Positions 35,294 through 43,690 of a stretch of DNA of 64,000 nt are shown in pieces. The notes below the pieces were generated by a model that saw only the letters and a program-made list of their open reading frames with translations, was not told the origin of the DNA and ran no database searches. The stretch is from Korobacter sp036501185 (GTDB lineage Bacteria; Acidobacteriota; Terriglobia; Terriglobales; Acidobacteriaceae): assembly GCA_036501185.1 (NCBI GenBank), contig DASYAU010000014.1, positions 42,999-106,998 on the forward strand, read 5' to 3'. Each line of letters opens with the position of its first letter. Positions within the stretch are counted from its first letter, which is position 1. The position numbers were made by a program, and so were the translations under genes.

Positions 35294-36000
35294 TGGCAGG
35301 ACGAATTGCGATCGTCTGCGCGATGGAGCAGGAAGTTCGGCCGCTGGTGCGCGGATGGCGCAAAGTGCGCGACAAGGGATCGACGTTCTTTGAAAGCGAA
35401 AAGGCCGTGCTGGTGGTAGCGGGAATTGGATCAGCCCCGGCCGCATTGGCAGCGATGACGCTGGTGGGACGAGAGCGGGCAAGTTCGCTGATGTCCGTGG
35501 GATTGGCTGGAGCGCTGCGCAGCGATTTGCGTGTTGGCGATGTCGTGCGGCCGCACCTTGTCATCAATGTAGCAACCGGACGCAAGTTTGAGACGCAGGA
35601 TCCGGCCGGGAGCGGTGTGTTGTTGAGTGGCAAGGCGATCGCGGGCGAAGATCGCAAACGCGAACTTCGCGAGCAGTTCGCTGCCGATGCCATCGACATG
35701 GAAGGGGCGGGCGTGGCGAGCATTGCCGACTCCTGCGGTCTTCCGTTCTTTGTGGTGAAGGCGATTTCGGACGAAGTGGAGTTTGCCATGCCCCCGCTCA
35801 ACAATTTCGTGGATGCGAAGGGCAAATTGCACATGGGGGCTTATGCCCTGCGCGCCGCCGTACATCCTTCGTGGTGGAGCCCTACTTTGGAACTGGCGCG
35901 AAACGGCCATATGGCCTCGGCTGAGCTTTGCATGGCAGTTGCGCATCAAATTGAAGAAGTCAGCAAGTCACAATCAGGAGCATTGGTGCCGCGCACATAG
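35293..36000 (+). CDS. hpnG: Hopanoid-associated phosphorylase HpnG
   Basis: A 235-residue protein of the nucleoside phosphorylase/MTA nucleosidase superfamily (AIVCAMEQEVRPLVRGW, VVAGIGSAPAALAAMTL, AADAIDMEGAGVASIA with the active-site MEGAG, KAISDEV). In hopanoid clusters HpnG removes adenine from adenosylhopane, leading to ribosylhopane. The radical SAM enzyme HpnH that makes adenosylhopane is not in the window and must be elsewhere if the pathway is complete. ATG 35293 overlaps the hpnA stop; nine more codons upstream are open but lie within hpnA. Confidence 0.9.
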   Translation: MAGRIAIVCAMEQEVRPLVRGWRKVRDKGSTFFESEKAVLVVAGIGSAPAALAAMTLVGRERASSLMSVGLAGALRSDLRVGDVVRPHLVINVATGRKFETQDPAGSGVLLSGKAIAGEDRKRELREQFAADAIDMEGAGVASIADSCGLPFFVVKAISDEVEFAMPPLNNFVDAKGKLHMGAYALRAAVHPSWWSPTLELARNGHMASAELCMAVAHQIEEVSKSQSGALVPRT

Positions 36001-36012
36001 CGGCCTGCAATT

Positions 36013-37140
36013 ATGCCGGTAGCGACACAGTCAGGGACCAAGAACGGTCGGCAAGCGATTCCGAAGACGATGAACGCCGCCGTGTACCGCGGTGTGAACG
36101 ATGTGCGACTGGAGAGCGTACCGGTGCCGGAGATTGGGCGCGGCGAGATATTGGTTCGCGTGCACTCGTGCGGTATTTGCGGAACAGATTTGAAGAAGAT
36201 TGCGACAGGCTCTCATTCGGCGCCACGCATTTTCGGCCATGAAACCGCGGGCGTAATCGCCGCGGTGGGCGAGGGCGTACAGGATTTCAAACTCGGCGAG
36301 CGGGTGCTGGTGTTCCACCATATTCCGTGCCGCGAGTGCTACTACTGCCAGCACAAGGTGTTCGCGCAGTGCCCGGTCTACAAGAACGTCGGCGTGACCG
36401 CCGGATACGAACCGAGTGGTGGAGGGTTTGCGGAATACGTCCGGGTCATGGATTGGATCGTGGAACGAGGTGGCGTGGTGAAGTTGCCCGATAATGTGAC
36501 CTACGACCTCGCTACGTTCGTTGAGCCGGTGAACACCTGCATCAAGGCCGTGCACAGCATGGCACTAAAGGCGGGCGAAACGGCGCTGGTTATTGGACAA
36601 GGACCAATCGGCATGATCCTTGCGTTCCTGGCACAGAAGGCGGGTGCTCGGGTGATTACGTCCGATTTGTTCCCGCAGAGGCTTACAATAGGAGAGTCTC
36701 TGGGCCTCACAAACGGAGTGGATGCAGGTAATACCGACGTGGTGTCGCACATGCGCGGCCTGACTGAAGGCCGCGGCGCCGATGCATCGATTCTGGCTGT
36801 TCCCGTGAATGCATTAATCAAGACCGCGATGGAAGCGGTGCGTCCTGGCGGAAGGATTTTGTTGTTTGCGCACACTCAGCGAACGGAGGCGGTATTCGAT
36901 CCCTCAGCCGTTTGCATGGATGAAAAGACGCTGCTGGGTTCCTACAGTGCATCGGTGGACCTGCAGCAGGAGTCGGTTGACTTTGTGTTCAACCGCGAGA
37001 TGGATTTGGAGAAATTGATCACGCATCGCTTCCCGCTGGATGAGGCGGTTGAGGCGCTGCAACTGGCAGCAAACCCGCGGCCGGATTCGATGAAAGTGAT
37101 GATCCAGCCGGGCAGCCCAAGGGAAGGACAAGCGCAGTGA
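36013..37140 (+). CDS. Zinc-dependent MDR-family dehydrogenase in the hopanoid cluster (first of two)
   Basis: A 375-residue medium-chain dehydrogenase. The catalytic zinc ligands lie in SCGICGTDLKK and FGHETAG, the structural zinc site has four cysteines in PCRECYYCQHKVFAQC, and the nucleotide fold has GQGPIG. It resembles sorbitol/threonine dehydrogenase-type alcohol dehydrogenases acting on polyols. About 20 residues precede the usual family start (MNAAVYRG), so ATG 36070 is an alternative. It lies 12 bp after hpnG and overlaps the next dehydrogenase by 4 bp (GTGA), which places it firmly in the hopanoid operon. A role in side-chain redox chemistry is inference. Confidence 0.88.
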   Translation: MPVATQSGTKNGRQAIPKTMNAAVYRGVNDVRLESVPVPEIGRGEILVRVHSCGICGTDLKKIATGSHSAPRIFGHETAGVIAAVGEGVQDFKLGERVLVFHHIPCRECYYCQHKVFAQCPVYKNVGVTAGYEPSGGGFAEYVRVMDWIVERGGVVKLPDNVTYDLATFVEPVNTCIKAVHSMALKAGETALVIGQGPIGMILAFLAQKAGARVITSDLFPQRLTIGESLGLTNGVDAGNTDVVSHMRGLTEGRGADASILAVPVNALIKTAMEAVRPGGRILLFAHTQRTEAVFDPSAVCMDEKTLLGSYSASVDLQQESVDFVFNREMDLEKLITHRFPLDEAVEALQLAANPRPDSMKVMIQPGSPREGQAQ

Positions 37141-38186
37141 GCAAAACAATGACAGCTGCGGTCCTCTACGGTAAAGAGGACATACGAATCGAGAAAGTGC
37201 CGGTCCCGAAAGTGGACGAAGGCGAAGTTCTCGTGAAGGTGCAGGTTGCGTTGACGTGCGGTACCGATTTGAAGGTGTTCCGCCGCGGATATCATGCGCG
37301 GATGATCGTGCCTCCGGCGCTGTTTGGACACGAACTCGCCGGGATTGTGGAAGAAGTGGGCCACGGGGTGAAGAAGTTCAAGAAGGGCATGCGCGTGGTG
37401 GCGCTGAATTCGGCGCCGTGCGGCGTGTGCTTCTACTGCTCGAAACACCAGGAAAATCTCTGCGAAGATCTGCTCTTCAATAACGGCGCATACGCTGAGT
37501 ACATACGAATTCCGAAGCGCATCGTTGAAAAGAACATGCTGGTGATTCCCGACGGCGTGACCTTCGACGAGGCGGCCGTGATTGAGCCCCTGGCCTGCGT
37601 ACTGCGTGGGCTGCACGAGACCCGCATGGAAGTGGGCGACACGGTTACAGTTATTGGCGCCGGCCCAATCGGTTTGATGTTCATGAAGGTCGCCGCGATT
37701 TCTGGATGCAAAGTGATTGCCGTGGTGAAACACGATACGCAGGTCGAAGCCGCCAAAAAAATGGGTGCGCACAAAGTGGTACAGATCACCAAGGTGGATG
37801 ACCCGGTGAAAGCCGTGATCGATCTCACGCCTGAGAAACGTGGGTCGGATATTGCGATCGAGGCCGTTGGTCGTCCGCAGGCGTGGGAGCAGGCGATTGA
37901 CATGGTGCGCAAGGGTGGCACGGTGAACTTCTTTGGCGGATGCGCAAAGGGAACCAAGGTGCAGCTCGATACCGAGCGCTTGCATTATTCGGAGATCACG
38001 TTGAAGGCCACGTTCCATCACACGCCCGAGACGGTGCGGAAGGCATTCGCATTAATCGCCGAGAAGAAGATCAAAGCGACGGATTACATCACCGGCGAAG
38101 TTCCGCTCTCGCGACTGACTCAAGTGTTCAAGGCGATGGTGGAAAAAGGCGGCGAGATAAAGACCGCAATTATTCCGGGACATTAG
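37137..38186 (+). CDS. Zinc-dependent MDR-family dehydrogenase in the hopanoid cluster (second of two)
   Basis: A 349-residue paralogue of the preceding gene, with ALTCGTDLKVF and FGHELAG for the catalytic zinc, PCGVCFYCSKHQENLC for the structural zinc, and GAGPIGL in the Rossmann fold. It starts at GTG 37137, overlapping the previous stop, with GGAAGG about 9 nt upstream. The two proteins are clearly different in sequence (for example, different substrate-pocket loops), so they may form a heteromer or act on successive steps. Downstream, hpnC starts 14 bp after its stop. Confidence 0.88.
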   Translation: MSKTMTAAVLYGKEDIRIEKVPVPKVDEGEVLVKVQVALTCGTDLKVFRRGYHARMIVPPALFGHELAGIVEEVGHGVKKFKKGMRVVALNSAPCGVCFYCSKHQENLCEDLLFNNGAYAEYIRIPKRIVEKNMLVIPDGVTFDEAAVIEPLACVLRGLHETRMEVGDTVTVIGAGPIGLMFMKVAAISGCKVIAVVKHDTQVEAAKKMGAHKVVQITKVDDPVKAVIDLTPEKRGSDIAIEAVGRPQAWEQAIDMVRKGGTVNFFGGCAKGTKVQLDTERLHYSEITLKATFHHTPETVRKAFALIAEKKIKATDYITGEVPLSRLTQVFKAMVEKGGEIKTAIIPGH

Positions 38187-38200
38187 CCGCGTCAGTTCTC

Positions 38201-39154
38201 ATGGCCAGTTTTGTACAGCGTCCGACGGTGACTACCGATACGAACAATTTGGCGGAAGCCGGGTGGGACCGCTTGCCGCTGGAGTATGCGATTCCCGAGC
38301 ACACCCCTTCGCTCGCGGAAGCCCAGGCGTATTGCAAGCGCCTGGCGACCAGCCATTACGAAAATTTCTCAGTTGTCACGTGGTTCCTTCCCAAGAAGCT
38401 GCACCAGCATTTTTTCAATGTGTATTCGTATTGCCGCATCTCCGATGATTTGGGAGACGAGGTCGGCGATACGCAGCTCTCATTGAAGCTTCTGGACGAG
38501 TGGGAGCGGGAGTTGGATGCATGTTACGACGGCAAGCCGCGACATCCAGTGTTTGTGGCGCTGCGCGAGACAGTGCGCGAATTCGAGATTCCCAAACACG
38601 AGTTCTCGGATTTGCTGATTGCCTTCCGGCAGGACCAGACAGTCACGCGGTTCGAGACCTTCGAAGATGTGCTCGCCTACTGCAAGTACTCGGCAAATCC
38701 CGTCGGACATCTCGTGCTCTACCTGTGCGGTTACAAGGACGCAGAGCGCCAGAAGCTTTCGGATTACACCTGTACAGCACTGCAATTGGCAAACTTCTGG
38801 CAAGACGTGGCAATGGATTTCGGAAAGGGCCGAATCTATCTCCCGCTGGAGTCGCTGCGGAAGTTCGGCGTGAGCGAAGAAGACATTGCGCAGCGCCGGG
38901 CGACCTCGCAGTTTCTCGAACTGATGAAGTTTGAAGTTGCGCGGGCACGCGAATGGTTCGCGAAAGGGCTGCCGCTGGTGAAGATGGTGGATCGGGAATT
39001 GGCGCTCGACATCGAATTGTTCAGCCGCGGCGGGCAGGAGATTCTAAACGCCATCGAGCGGCAAGGATACGACGTGCTGACGTCGCGTCCGGCGATCTCG
39101 AAGCCGAGGAAGATCTGGCTGGTGCTGCGTGCGGCCACCGGGAAGTTTCTGTGA
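38201..39154 (+). CDS. hpnC: Hydroxysqualene synthase HpnC
   Basis: A 317-residue trans-isoprenyl diphosphate synthase-like protein (squalene/phytoene synthase superfamily). Aspartate-rich motifs are YCRISDDLGDE (about residue 75) and the second QDVAMDFGKGRIYLP (about 200-215). In the HpnCDE route HpnC converts presqualene diphosphate to hydroxysqualene. ATG 38201 is chosen as the start; the frame is open upstream within the preceding dehydrogenase gene. Its stop overlaps the hpnD GTG start (GTGA), so the two are coupled. Confidence 0.93.
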   Translation: MASFVQRPTVTTDTNNLAEAGWDRLPLEYAIPEHTPSLAEAQAYCKRLATSHYENFSVVTWFLPKKLHQHFFNVYSYCRISDDLGDEVGDTQLSLKLLDEWERELDACYDGKPRHPVFVALRETVREFEIPKHEFSDLLIAFRQDQTVTRFETFEDVLAYCKYSANPVGHLVLYLCGYKDAERQKLSDYTCTALQLANFWQDVAMDFGKGRIYLPLESLRKFGVSEEDIAQRRATSQFLELMKFEVARAREWFAKGLPLVKMVDRELALDIELFSRGGQEILNAIERQGYDVLTSRPAISKPRKIWLVLRAATGKFL

Positions 39155-40125
39155 ACGGTGAAGAGCAAAAGCACCACCCACTCCAGCTCTCCAGTGCTTA
39201 CGGAGTGTGTCGCCACATCACGCGCACCCAGGCAAAAAATTTCTACTGGGCGTTCCTCGTGCTTCCACGCAAGAAGCGCAATGCTCTGAGTGCGGTGTAT
39301 GCGTTCATGCGTCATGCCGACGACATTTCCGACGACGAGACCATCCCTGTGCTGGTGCGGCGCGAGAAGCTCGGATTGCTGCTTGATAATTTTCATCGCG
39401 CGACCGCAGGGGAACTAACGGACGATCCGGTGCTGTTCGCACTCGCCGATACGCAAAAAAACTACGACATCCCCGTGGAGTGGCTGAACAAGCTGGTGTA
39501 CGGCACGATGATGGATGTGCAGGACGAGGTGTTTTCCGACACCGAAGCGAAAATTCCAGCCCTATCCTTACACGACAAGGCTGGAGCATCCACAGCAACG
39601 GCGGCGAAACGGCTGCTGACGTTTCGTACGTTCGATGATCTTTATTCGTATTGCTATCACGTGGCGTCGGTGGTGGGGCTGGTTTGCATCAAGATCTTTG
39701 GCTATCGCGACCAGAAGGCGGAGAAGCTGGCAGAGCGCACCGGAGTGGCGTTCCAGCTCACCAACATCCTGCGCGATGTGAAGGAAGATGCCGCTATGGG
39801 CCGTGTCTACCTCCCGGAACGCGATCTTGAGACCTTTGGAGTAAAGGCGGAGCAGGTGGCTGCCTGGCCGACGTTGCAGTTGTTGCAACCGGTGTTGCAG
39901 CTCGAAGGTGAGCGCGCGGCGGTGTACTACGACTCAGCCACTGAGTTGATCAAGTTGATTGACGAAGACAGCCAGCCGGCTCTGTGGGCATTGGTGGAAA
40001 TCTACAGGCAGTTGCTGGAGAAGATTGCCGCGAGGAAGTACGACGTCTTCAGCGAGCGCGTGCGGCTAACGACGAGCGAAAAAATGCGAGTGCTGGGGAA
40101 GGGCTTCGTCCGCCGGCTGACATGA
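39151..40125 (+). CDS. hpnD: Presqualene diphosphate synthase HpnD
   Basis: A 324-residue squalene/phytoene synthase family enzyme that joins two farnesyl diphosphates into presqualene diphosphate. The first Asp-rich motif is FMRHADDISDDE and the second is TNILRDVKEDAAMGRVYLP. It begins with GTG 39151, which overlaps the hpnC stop; no in-frame ATG is closer to the conserved N-terminus (SSAYGVCRHITRTQAKNFYW region). Its stop overlaps hpnE by 4 bp. HpnC and HpnD are paralogues in tandem, as in other squalene clusters of this type. Confidence 0.93.
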   Translation: MNGEEQKHHPLQLSSAYGVCRHITRTQAKNFYWAFLVLPRKKRNALSAVYAFMRHADDISDDETIPVLVRREKLGLLLDNFHRATAGELTDDPVLFALADTQKNYDIPVEWLNKLVYGTMMDVQDEVFSDTEAKIPALSLHDKAGASTATAAKRLLTFRTFDDLYSYCYHVASVVGLVCIKIFGYRDQKAEKLAERTGVAFQLTNILRDVKEDAAMGRVYLPERDLETFGVKAEQVAAWPTLQLLQPVLQLEGERAAVYYDSATELIKLIDEDSQPALWALVEIYRQLLEKIAARKYDVFSERVRLTTSEKMRVLGKGFVRRLT

Positions 40126-41570
40126 GCGCCACACTCACCGAAACACAATTAAAGAGTGAAACTCCCGCGAGAAAAAAGGCACGCGTGGCGATTGTGGGCG
40201 GAGGTCTCGCTGGACTGGCGGCAGGTTGCGCCCTCGCGGAGGCAGGCTTCGCGGTGAAACTGCTCGAGCGCAAGCCGTTTCTCGGCGGCCGCGCGTCGTC
40301 ATATCAGCATCCCGCTACGGGCGAAGTAGTCGATAATTGCCAGCACGTTCTGCTGGGATGCTGCACCAATCTCATCGATTTCTATAAGCGGCTCGGTGTG
40401 GAAGACCAGATCCGCTGGTTCTCGCAGCTCACGTTTATCCTGCCGAATGGCAAGTCAGGAACGATTGAGCCGTCGTTTCTGCCGGCACCCCTACACGCTT
40501 CGCCGGCGTTCCTGAAATTTCCAGTACTCAGTCTCAAAGACAAGCTGGCAATCGCGCGGGCAATGTTGGCTCTGATGGGCGGGCTTCCGAAAGAGACGGG
40601 CGAGAATTTTCTCTCGTGGCTGAAGCGGCATGGGCAGACGGAACACGCCATATCACGCTTCTGGGCGCCAGTGCTGGTGAGCGCGCTGAACGACGACCTC
40701 GACCAGGTGTCCGTGCGCTATGCAGCCCTGGTGTTCCGCGATTCGTTTTTGAAGTCGGCGCAAGCCGGGAAGATGGGCGTGCCAGCGGCGCCACTTAGCG
40801 AGATTTACGGACGCGCGGGAGATTACATTGCAGAACGCGGCGGCGAGGTGATCACGCGTGCGTCCGTGGAGAGCATTACGCTTGCCGATTCCGCGGTGTT
40901 GCTGCATGCCGGCAGCGAGATCGTCGAATGTGATTACGTGGTGCTGGCAGCGCCGTTCTACGAGACGGCGAAGTTGTTGCCGCCGTCGGCCGAAGCCGAG
41001 GCGCTGCGGGCGCAAATTGGTGAACTGAAGACGGTGCCGATCACCGGCATTCATTTCTGGTTCGATCGCGAGGTGACGCCGCTGGAACATGCGGTTCTGC
41101 TCGATCGCACGATCCAATGGATGTTCCAGAAATCGAAGCTGCTGCGCGGCAAGCGCGACGAAGGTGCGCCCGCGGCGTCCGGAAGCCATGTGGAACTGGT
41201 GGTGAGCTCGTCGAAATCATTAGTGAATATGGGCCGAAACGAAATCCTCGATCTCGCATTGAAAGAGTTCACCGAATTCTTTCCGGCGGCGAAAGAGGCG
41301 CGGGTGCTGAAGTCCGCCGTGATCAAGGAAGTGCATGCCACGTTCTCACCGGCGCCGCACAGCGATCGATATCGTCCGTTACCGATTACTTCGTGGCATC
41401 GGATCTTTCTTAGCGGAGACTGGACCGCCACCGGGTGGCCGGCAACGATGGAGGGCGCAGTGCGTGCGGGTTACGCGACCGCCGAAGCGCTGAGCTTTGC
41501 CGCGGGCGAGCAGATGAAATTCCTGGTGCCGGACTTGGGCGCGCGGGGATTGATGAGGTTGTTCGGGTAG
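40122..41570 (+). CDS. hpnE: Squalene-associated FAD-dependent desaturase HpnE
   Basis: A 482-residue flavoprotein related to phytoene desaturases; HpnE reduces hydroxysqualene to squalene, completing the HpnCDE route. The dinucleotide motif VAIVGGGLAGLAAGCALAEA lies at residues about 20-40, LGGRASSYQHPATGE follows, and the C-terminal FLSGDWTATGWPATMEGAV segment binds FAD. ATG 40122 overlaps the hpnD stop. It is the last hopanoid gene here; the next gene follows after 16 bp but looks unrelated. Confidence 0.94.
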   Translation: MSATLTETQLKSETPARKKARVAIVGGGLAGLAAGCALAEAGFAVKLLERKPFLGGRASSYQHPATGEVVDNCQHVLLGCCTNLIDFYKRLGVEDQIRWFSQLTFILPNGKSGTIEPSFLPAPLHASPAFLKFPVLSLKDKLAIARAMLALMGGLPKETGENFLSWLKRHGQTEHAISRFWAPVLVSALNDDLDQVSVRYAALVFRDSFLKSAQAGKMGVPAAPLSEIYGRAGDYIAERGGEVITRASVESITLADSAVLLHAGSEIVECDYVVLAAPFYETAKLLPPSAEAEALRAQIGELKTVPITGIHFWFDREVTPLEHAVLLDRTIQWMFQKSKLLRGKRDEGAPAASGSHVELVVSSSKSLVNMGRNEILDLALKEFTEFFPAAKEARVLKSAVIKEVHATFSPAPHSDRYRPLPITSWHRIFLSGDWTATGWPATMEGAVRAGYATAEALSFAAGEQMKFLVPDLGARGLMRLFG

Positions 41571-41586
41571 GGATATTCCGCTCTTC

Positions 41587-42135
41587 ATGGGGAAGATCGA
41601 CAATTCGGAGCAAGCGAGTGCTTATGTGCTTTCGCGTGTGTTGGAGCAGGCGGCACAGGATGGCACAATCTTCGATTCGTTCGAACTACGCTTGCTGGAC
41701 GGCTCTGCTGCCGAGGGTGAGGTCGAAGACTATGAGACTCGAAACGACGGTGCGGATGCTGACGAGCTCTGGGCAAAGGTCGACCGAATTGCGCGACTAA
41801 CAGTGAAGAAGGATCCTGACCTCCGGCAAGCAATGATTGCTGCTGAACGGGTTCCCAGCTATTTGAACGATGTTCTCGTTGTGGGGGGAATCGCGCACGC
41901 ACGGACGACCCGAGAACAAGTGCGGCATCTGGCCTTGCTCGCAATCGTCTGTATCGCAGGTGGACTCGCGGTTGGGTTAGCGGGCATCTTCCTCGTGCCG
42001 TATTTCGACAACACGACAGAACACGCGACGAAGCCATTGGCGCCTCTGCTCGACAAGTACGGCCTTCCGCTGTTTGTGGCGCTGTTGGTAACAGCAATTT
42101 TCTGGTCGGTCCGTCGATTGCGGCAATCGTCTTAA
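41587..42135 (+). CDS. Small membrane protein of unknown function
   Basis: A 182-residue protein with an acidic soluble N-terminal part (about 115 residues) and two membrane segments near 119-139 and 156-173. No family is recognised. It starts 16 bp after hpnE, possibly as the last gene of the hopanoid transcript, but no motif ties it to that pathway. TGGGGA lies just upstream and overlaps the start region, so the ribosome site is not clear. Third-position composition is coding-like but weaker than in the hpn genes. Confidence 0.65.
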   Translation: MGKIDNSEQASAYVLSRVLEQAAQDGTIFDSFELRLLDGSAAEGEVEDYETRNDGADADELWAKVDRIARLTVKKDPDLRQAMIAAERVPSYLNDVLVVGGIAHARTTREQVRHLALLAIVCIAGGLAVGLAGIFLVPYFDNTTEHATKPLAPLLDKYGLPLFVALLVTAIFWSVRRLRQSS

Positions 42136-42138
42136 TCG

Positions 42139-42276
42139 CTACGGTTTTTTCCTCTCTCGCTCTTTTCGCAGTTCCGCTAGATTTCCCATCAGATCGATCT
42201 TGTCATAGGGATACGAGAAGTTAACGAATTGCCATGTATCGCGGTTGGGCTTGAGCTCAGCGATAGCGTCAGGCAT
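42139..42276 (-). CDS. Possible 45-residue protein of unknown function
   Basis: A short minus-strand frame starting MPDAIAELKPNRDTWQFV and ending ERERKKP at TAG 42141-42139. The frame is open for a further 11 codons upstream. GGCAGG sits 4 nt before the ATG. The sequence has an aromatic-rich centre (WQFVNFSYPYDKIDLM) and a basic, charged helix at the end, which looks protein-like rather than random. It fills the otherwise empty 181-bp gap between two convergent genes. It could be a real small protein or the remnant of a longer gene's C-terminus. Confidence 0.4.
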   Translation of the reverse strand: MPDAIAELKPNRDTWQFVNFSYPYDKIDLMGNLAELRKERERKKP

Positions 42277-42316
42277 CGGACCTGCCGGGCGACGGCGTTT
42301 GTTCTCCTCTTACGGC

Positions 42317-43174
42317 TCACTTCGCTTCCGCTTTCTGCTTCGCTAATTGATCTTCGAATTTGTCTTTTGCTTTTGTGATTGCCGATTTGTAGCCTTGCTG
42401 ATCGATCCACAGCGCGGGATTGGTGCGCGCGCCTTTGTCCAGCTTTTCCAGCATGTCGAAGTAGCCGCCGTGCGCGCCGAGGAAGATGTCGGCCGGCAAA
42501 CTCTCGTAGGTAGCGAAGGTGCGCTCGAAGTCTGGTTCGATGCCGAGGTATGACGGCGGCTTCCCGTTCATCGCAACATAACGGACGCCCGGATTGCTGC
42601 TTATCCCACCGACGATCACAACTAGCAGGTCGCGACCATTTTCTTTCACGTGCATGGTGAACGTGGTGCACCCTCGGGTGTGGCCGGCAGTCCTCAACGC
42701 GGTAACGGTCGTGCCGCCGAGCGAGATGGTGTCGCGGTCGTGCAGGGCGCGGCTGACGTGAGCGGCAGGGAAGCGCGAGTCAGGCAGATCGAATGATGTG
42801 CGGCCTCCGCTTTCGACGACATCCACATCGCCGTCCATGACGTCGAATTGTGCGCCGGTTTCACGCAGAATCGCGGCGGCGCCGCCGACGTGGTCGCTGT
42901 GTGCCTGGCTGCTGAGGAGAAACTTTGTGTCCTTCCACTGAAACCCCAACTGCTCGATGCTATGGCGGATCAGCGGCGGCGAGCTTTCTAGATTCGCGTT
43001 GACGAGAATATTTCCCGCTGGCGTAACGATGAGATATGCAGCGAGGTCGCGGCTGCCGACGTAGTAGAGATTACCGGCAATCTTGAACGGCTCGATCGGC
43101 GTGGTCCAATCGGCGGGGACTTCGGCAAAAAGGGAAGTGGTTGCGAGGAGGAACGCTGCGAGAAAACGAAGCAT
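42317..43174 (-). CDS. Secreted subclass B3-like metallo-beta-lactamase fold hydrolase with Gln at the first zinc position
   Basis: A 285-residue protein: signal peptide (MLRFLAAFLLATTSLFA), then an MBL fold. The zinc loop reads SSQAHSDHVGG, giving Gln90, His92, Asp94 and His95; other ligands are His165 (TAGHTRGC) and His235 (LGAHGGYF). These correspond to positions 116, 118, 120, 121, 196 and 263 in standard numbering. Position 116 is Gln, as in GOB-type B3 enzymes, instead of His. The overall segments (YYVGSRDLAAYLI, ILVNANLESS) are typical of B3 lactamases, though non-lactamase hydrolases share the fold. Whether it acts on antibiotics is not shown by sequence. Confidence 0.85.
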   Translation of the reverse strand: MLRFLAAFLLATTSLFAEVPADWTTPIEPFKIAGNLYYVGSRDLAAYLIVTPAGNILVNANLESSPPLIRHSIEQLGFQWKDTKFLLSSQAHSDHVGGAAAILRETGAQFDVMDGDVDVVESGGRTSFDLPDSRFPAAHVSRALHDRDTISLGGTTVTALRTAGHTRGCTTFTMHVKENGRDLLVVIVGGISSNPGVRYVAMNGKPPSYLGIEPDFERTFATYESLPADIFLGAHGGYFDMLEKLDKGARTNPALWIDQQGYKSAITKAKDKFEDQLAKQKAEAK

Positions 43175-43261
43175 GCTCCTCGATTGTACGAGCGGATTTC
43201 ACGGCGCAGGTTTACGAACTCGATGCCGAGCCCGCTGCGGTCGGGACAAAGTGCTGCACGA

Positions 43262-43615
43262 TCAGGTGATGTTGATCAAGCCACCGTACATGCAGAGACA
43301 AACCGAACTCTGCGTCAGAGCTGGTGCTCCGCGAACGAGCGTGCCCGGGTCGCCGGGTGTCCAAGGGGAATTAACCATCGGCGTGCACGGAGCCGGAGCT
43401 CCCATCGCCGCGGCGACCTCCGGGTTCACCGGCGAAGTGCATAAGGCGAACGCCGGAATGTTAAGGTTCGGCTGATAATCGAGGATGTTGGCCTCCATCG
43501 ATTGTCCAAGAAAGCCCGCGGCCTGGCTCGGAATTGGTGCCACAAGCAACTGGGAAGGAGCAGTTCCGAACGAACAGCGAATCAATGCGCCACTGCAAAC
43601 AGCCAGTCTCGGCAT
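43262..43615 (-). CDS. DUF4280 PAAR-like protein
   Basis: A 117-residue protein with the PAAR-like DUF4280 pattern: VCSGALIRCSFGTAPSQLLV at the start, ANILDYQPNLNIPAFALC in the middle, NPEVAAAMGAPAPCTP, then PWTPG and a cysteine-containing end (SVCLCMYGGLINI). Such proteins form the sharpened tip of contractile injection systems (type VI secretion or extracellular contractile particles) or carry effectors. No spike, sheath or effector gene is adjacent here. AGGAG is 8 nt before ATG 43615. It lies downstream of the HD-GYP gene on the same strand. Confidence 0.78.
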   Translation of the reverse strand: MPRLAVCSGALIRCSFGTAPSQLLVAPIPSQAAGFLGQSMEANILDYQPNLNIPAFALCTSPVNPEVAAAMGAPAPCTPMVNSPWTPGDPGTLVRGAPALTQSSVCLCMYGGLINIT

Positions 43616-43671
43616 AGAGATTTCTCCTGAGAGATGCGAATGCTAGTCCGAGAGGGATTCGCTGTCAATTT

Positions 43672-43690
43672 GCGACCTAAAGACGGTCGC
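43672..43690 (-). terminator. Hairpin directly after the HD-GYP gene
   Basis: GCGACC (43672-43677) and GGTCGC (43685-43690) form a 6-bp stem with a 7-nt loop immediately after the stop codon at 43691. Followed on the minus strand by AAATTGAC without a T-run, so it is weak as a terminator. Confidence 0.4.
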
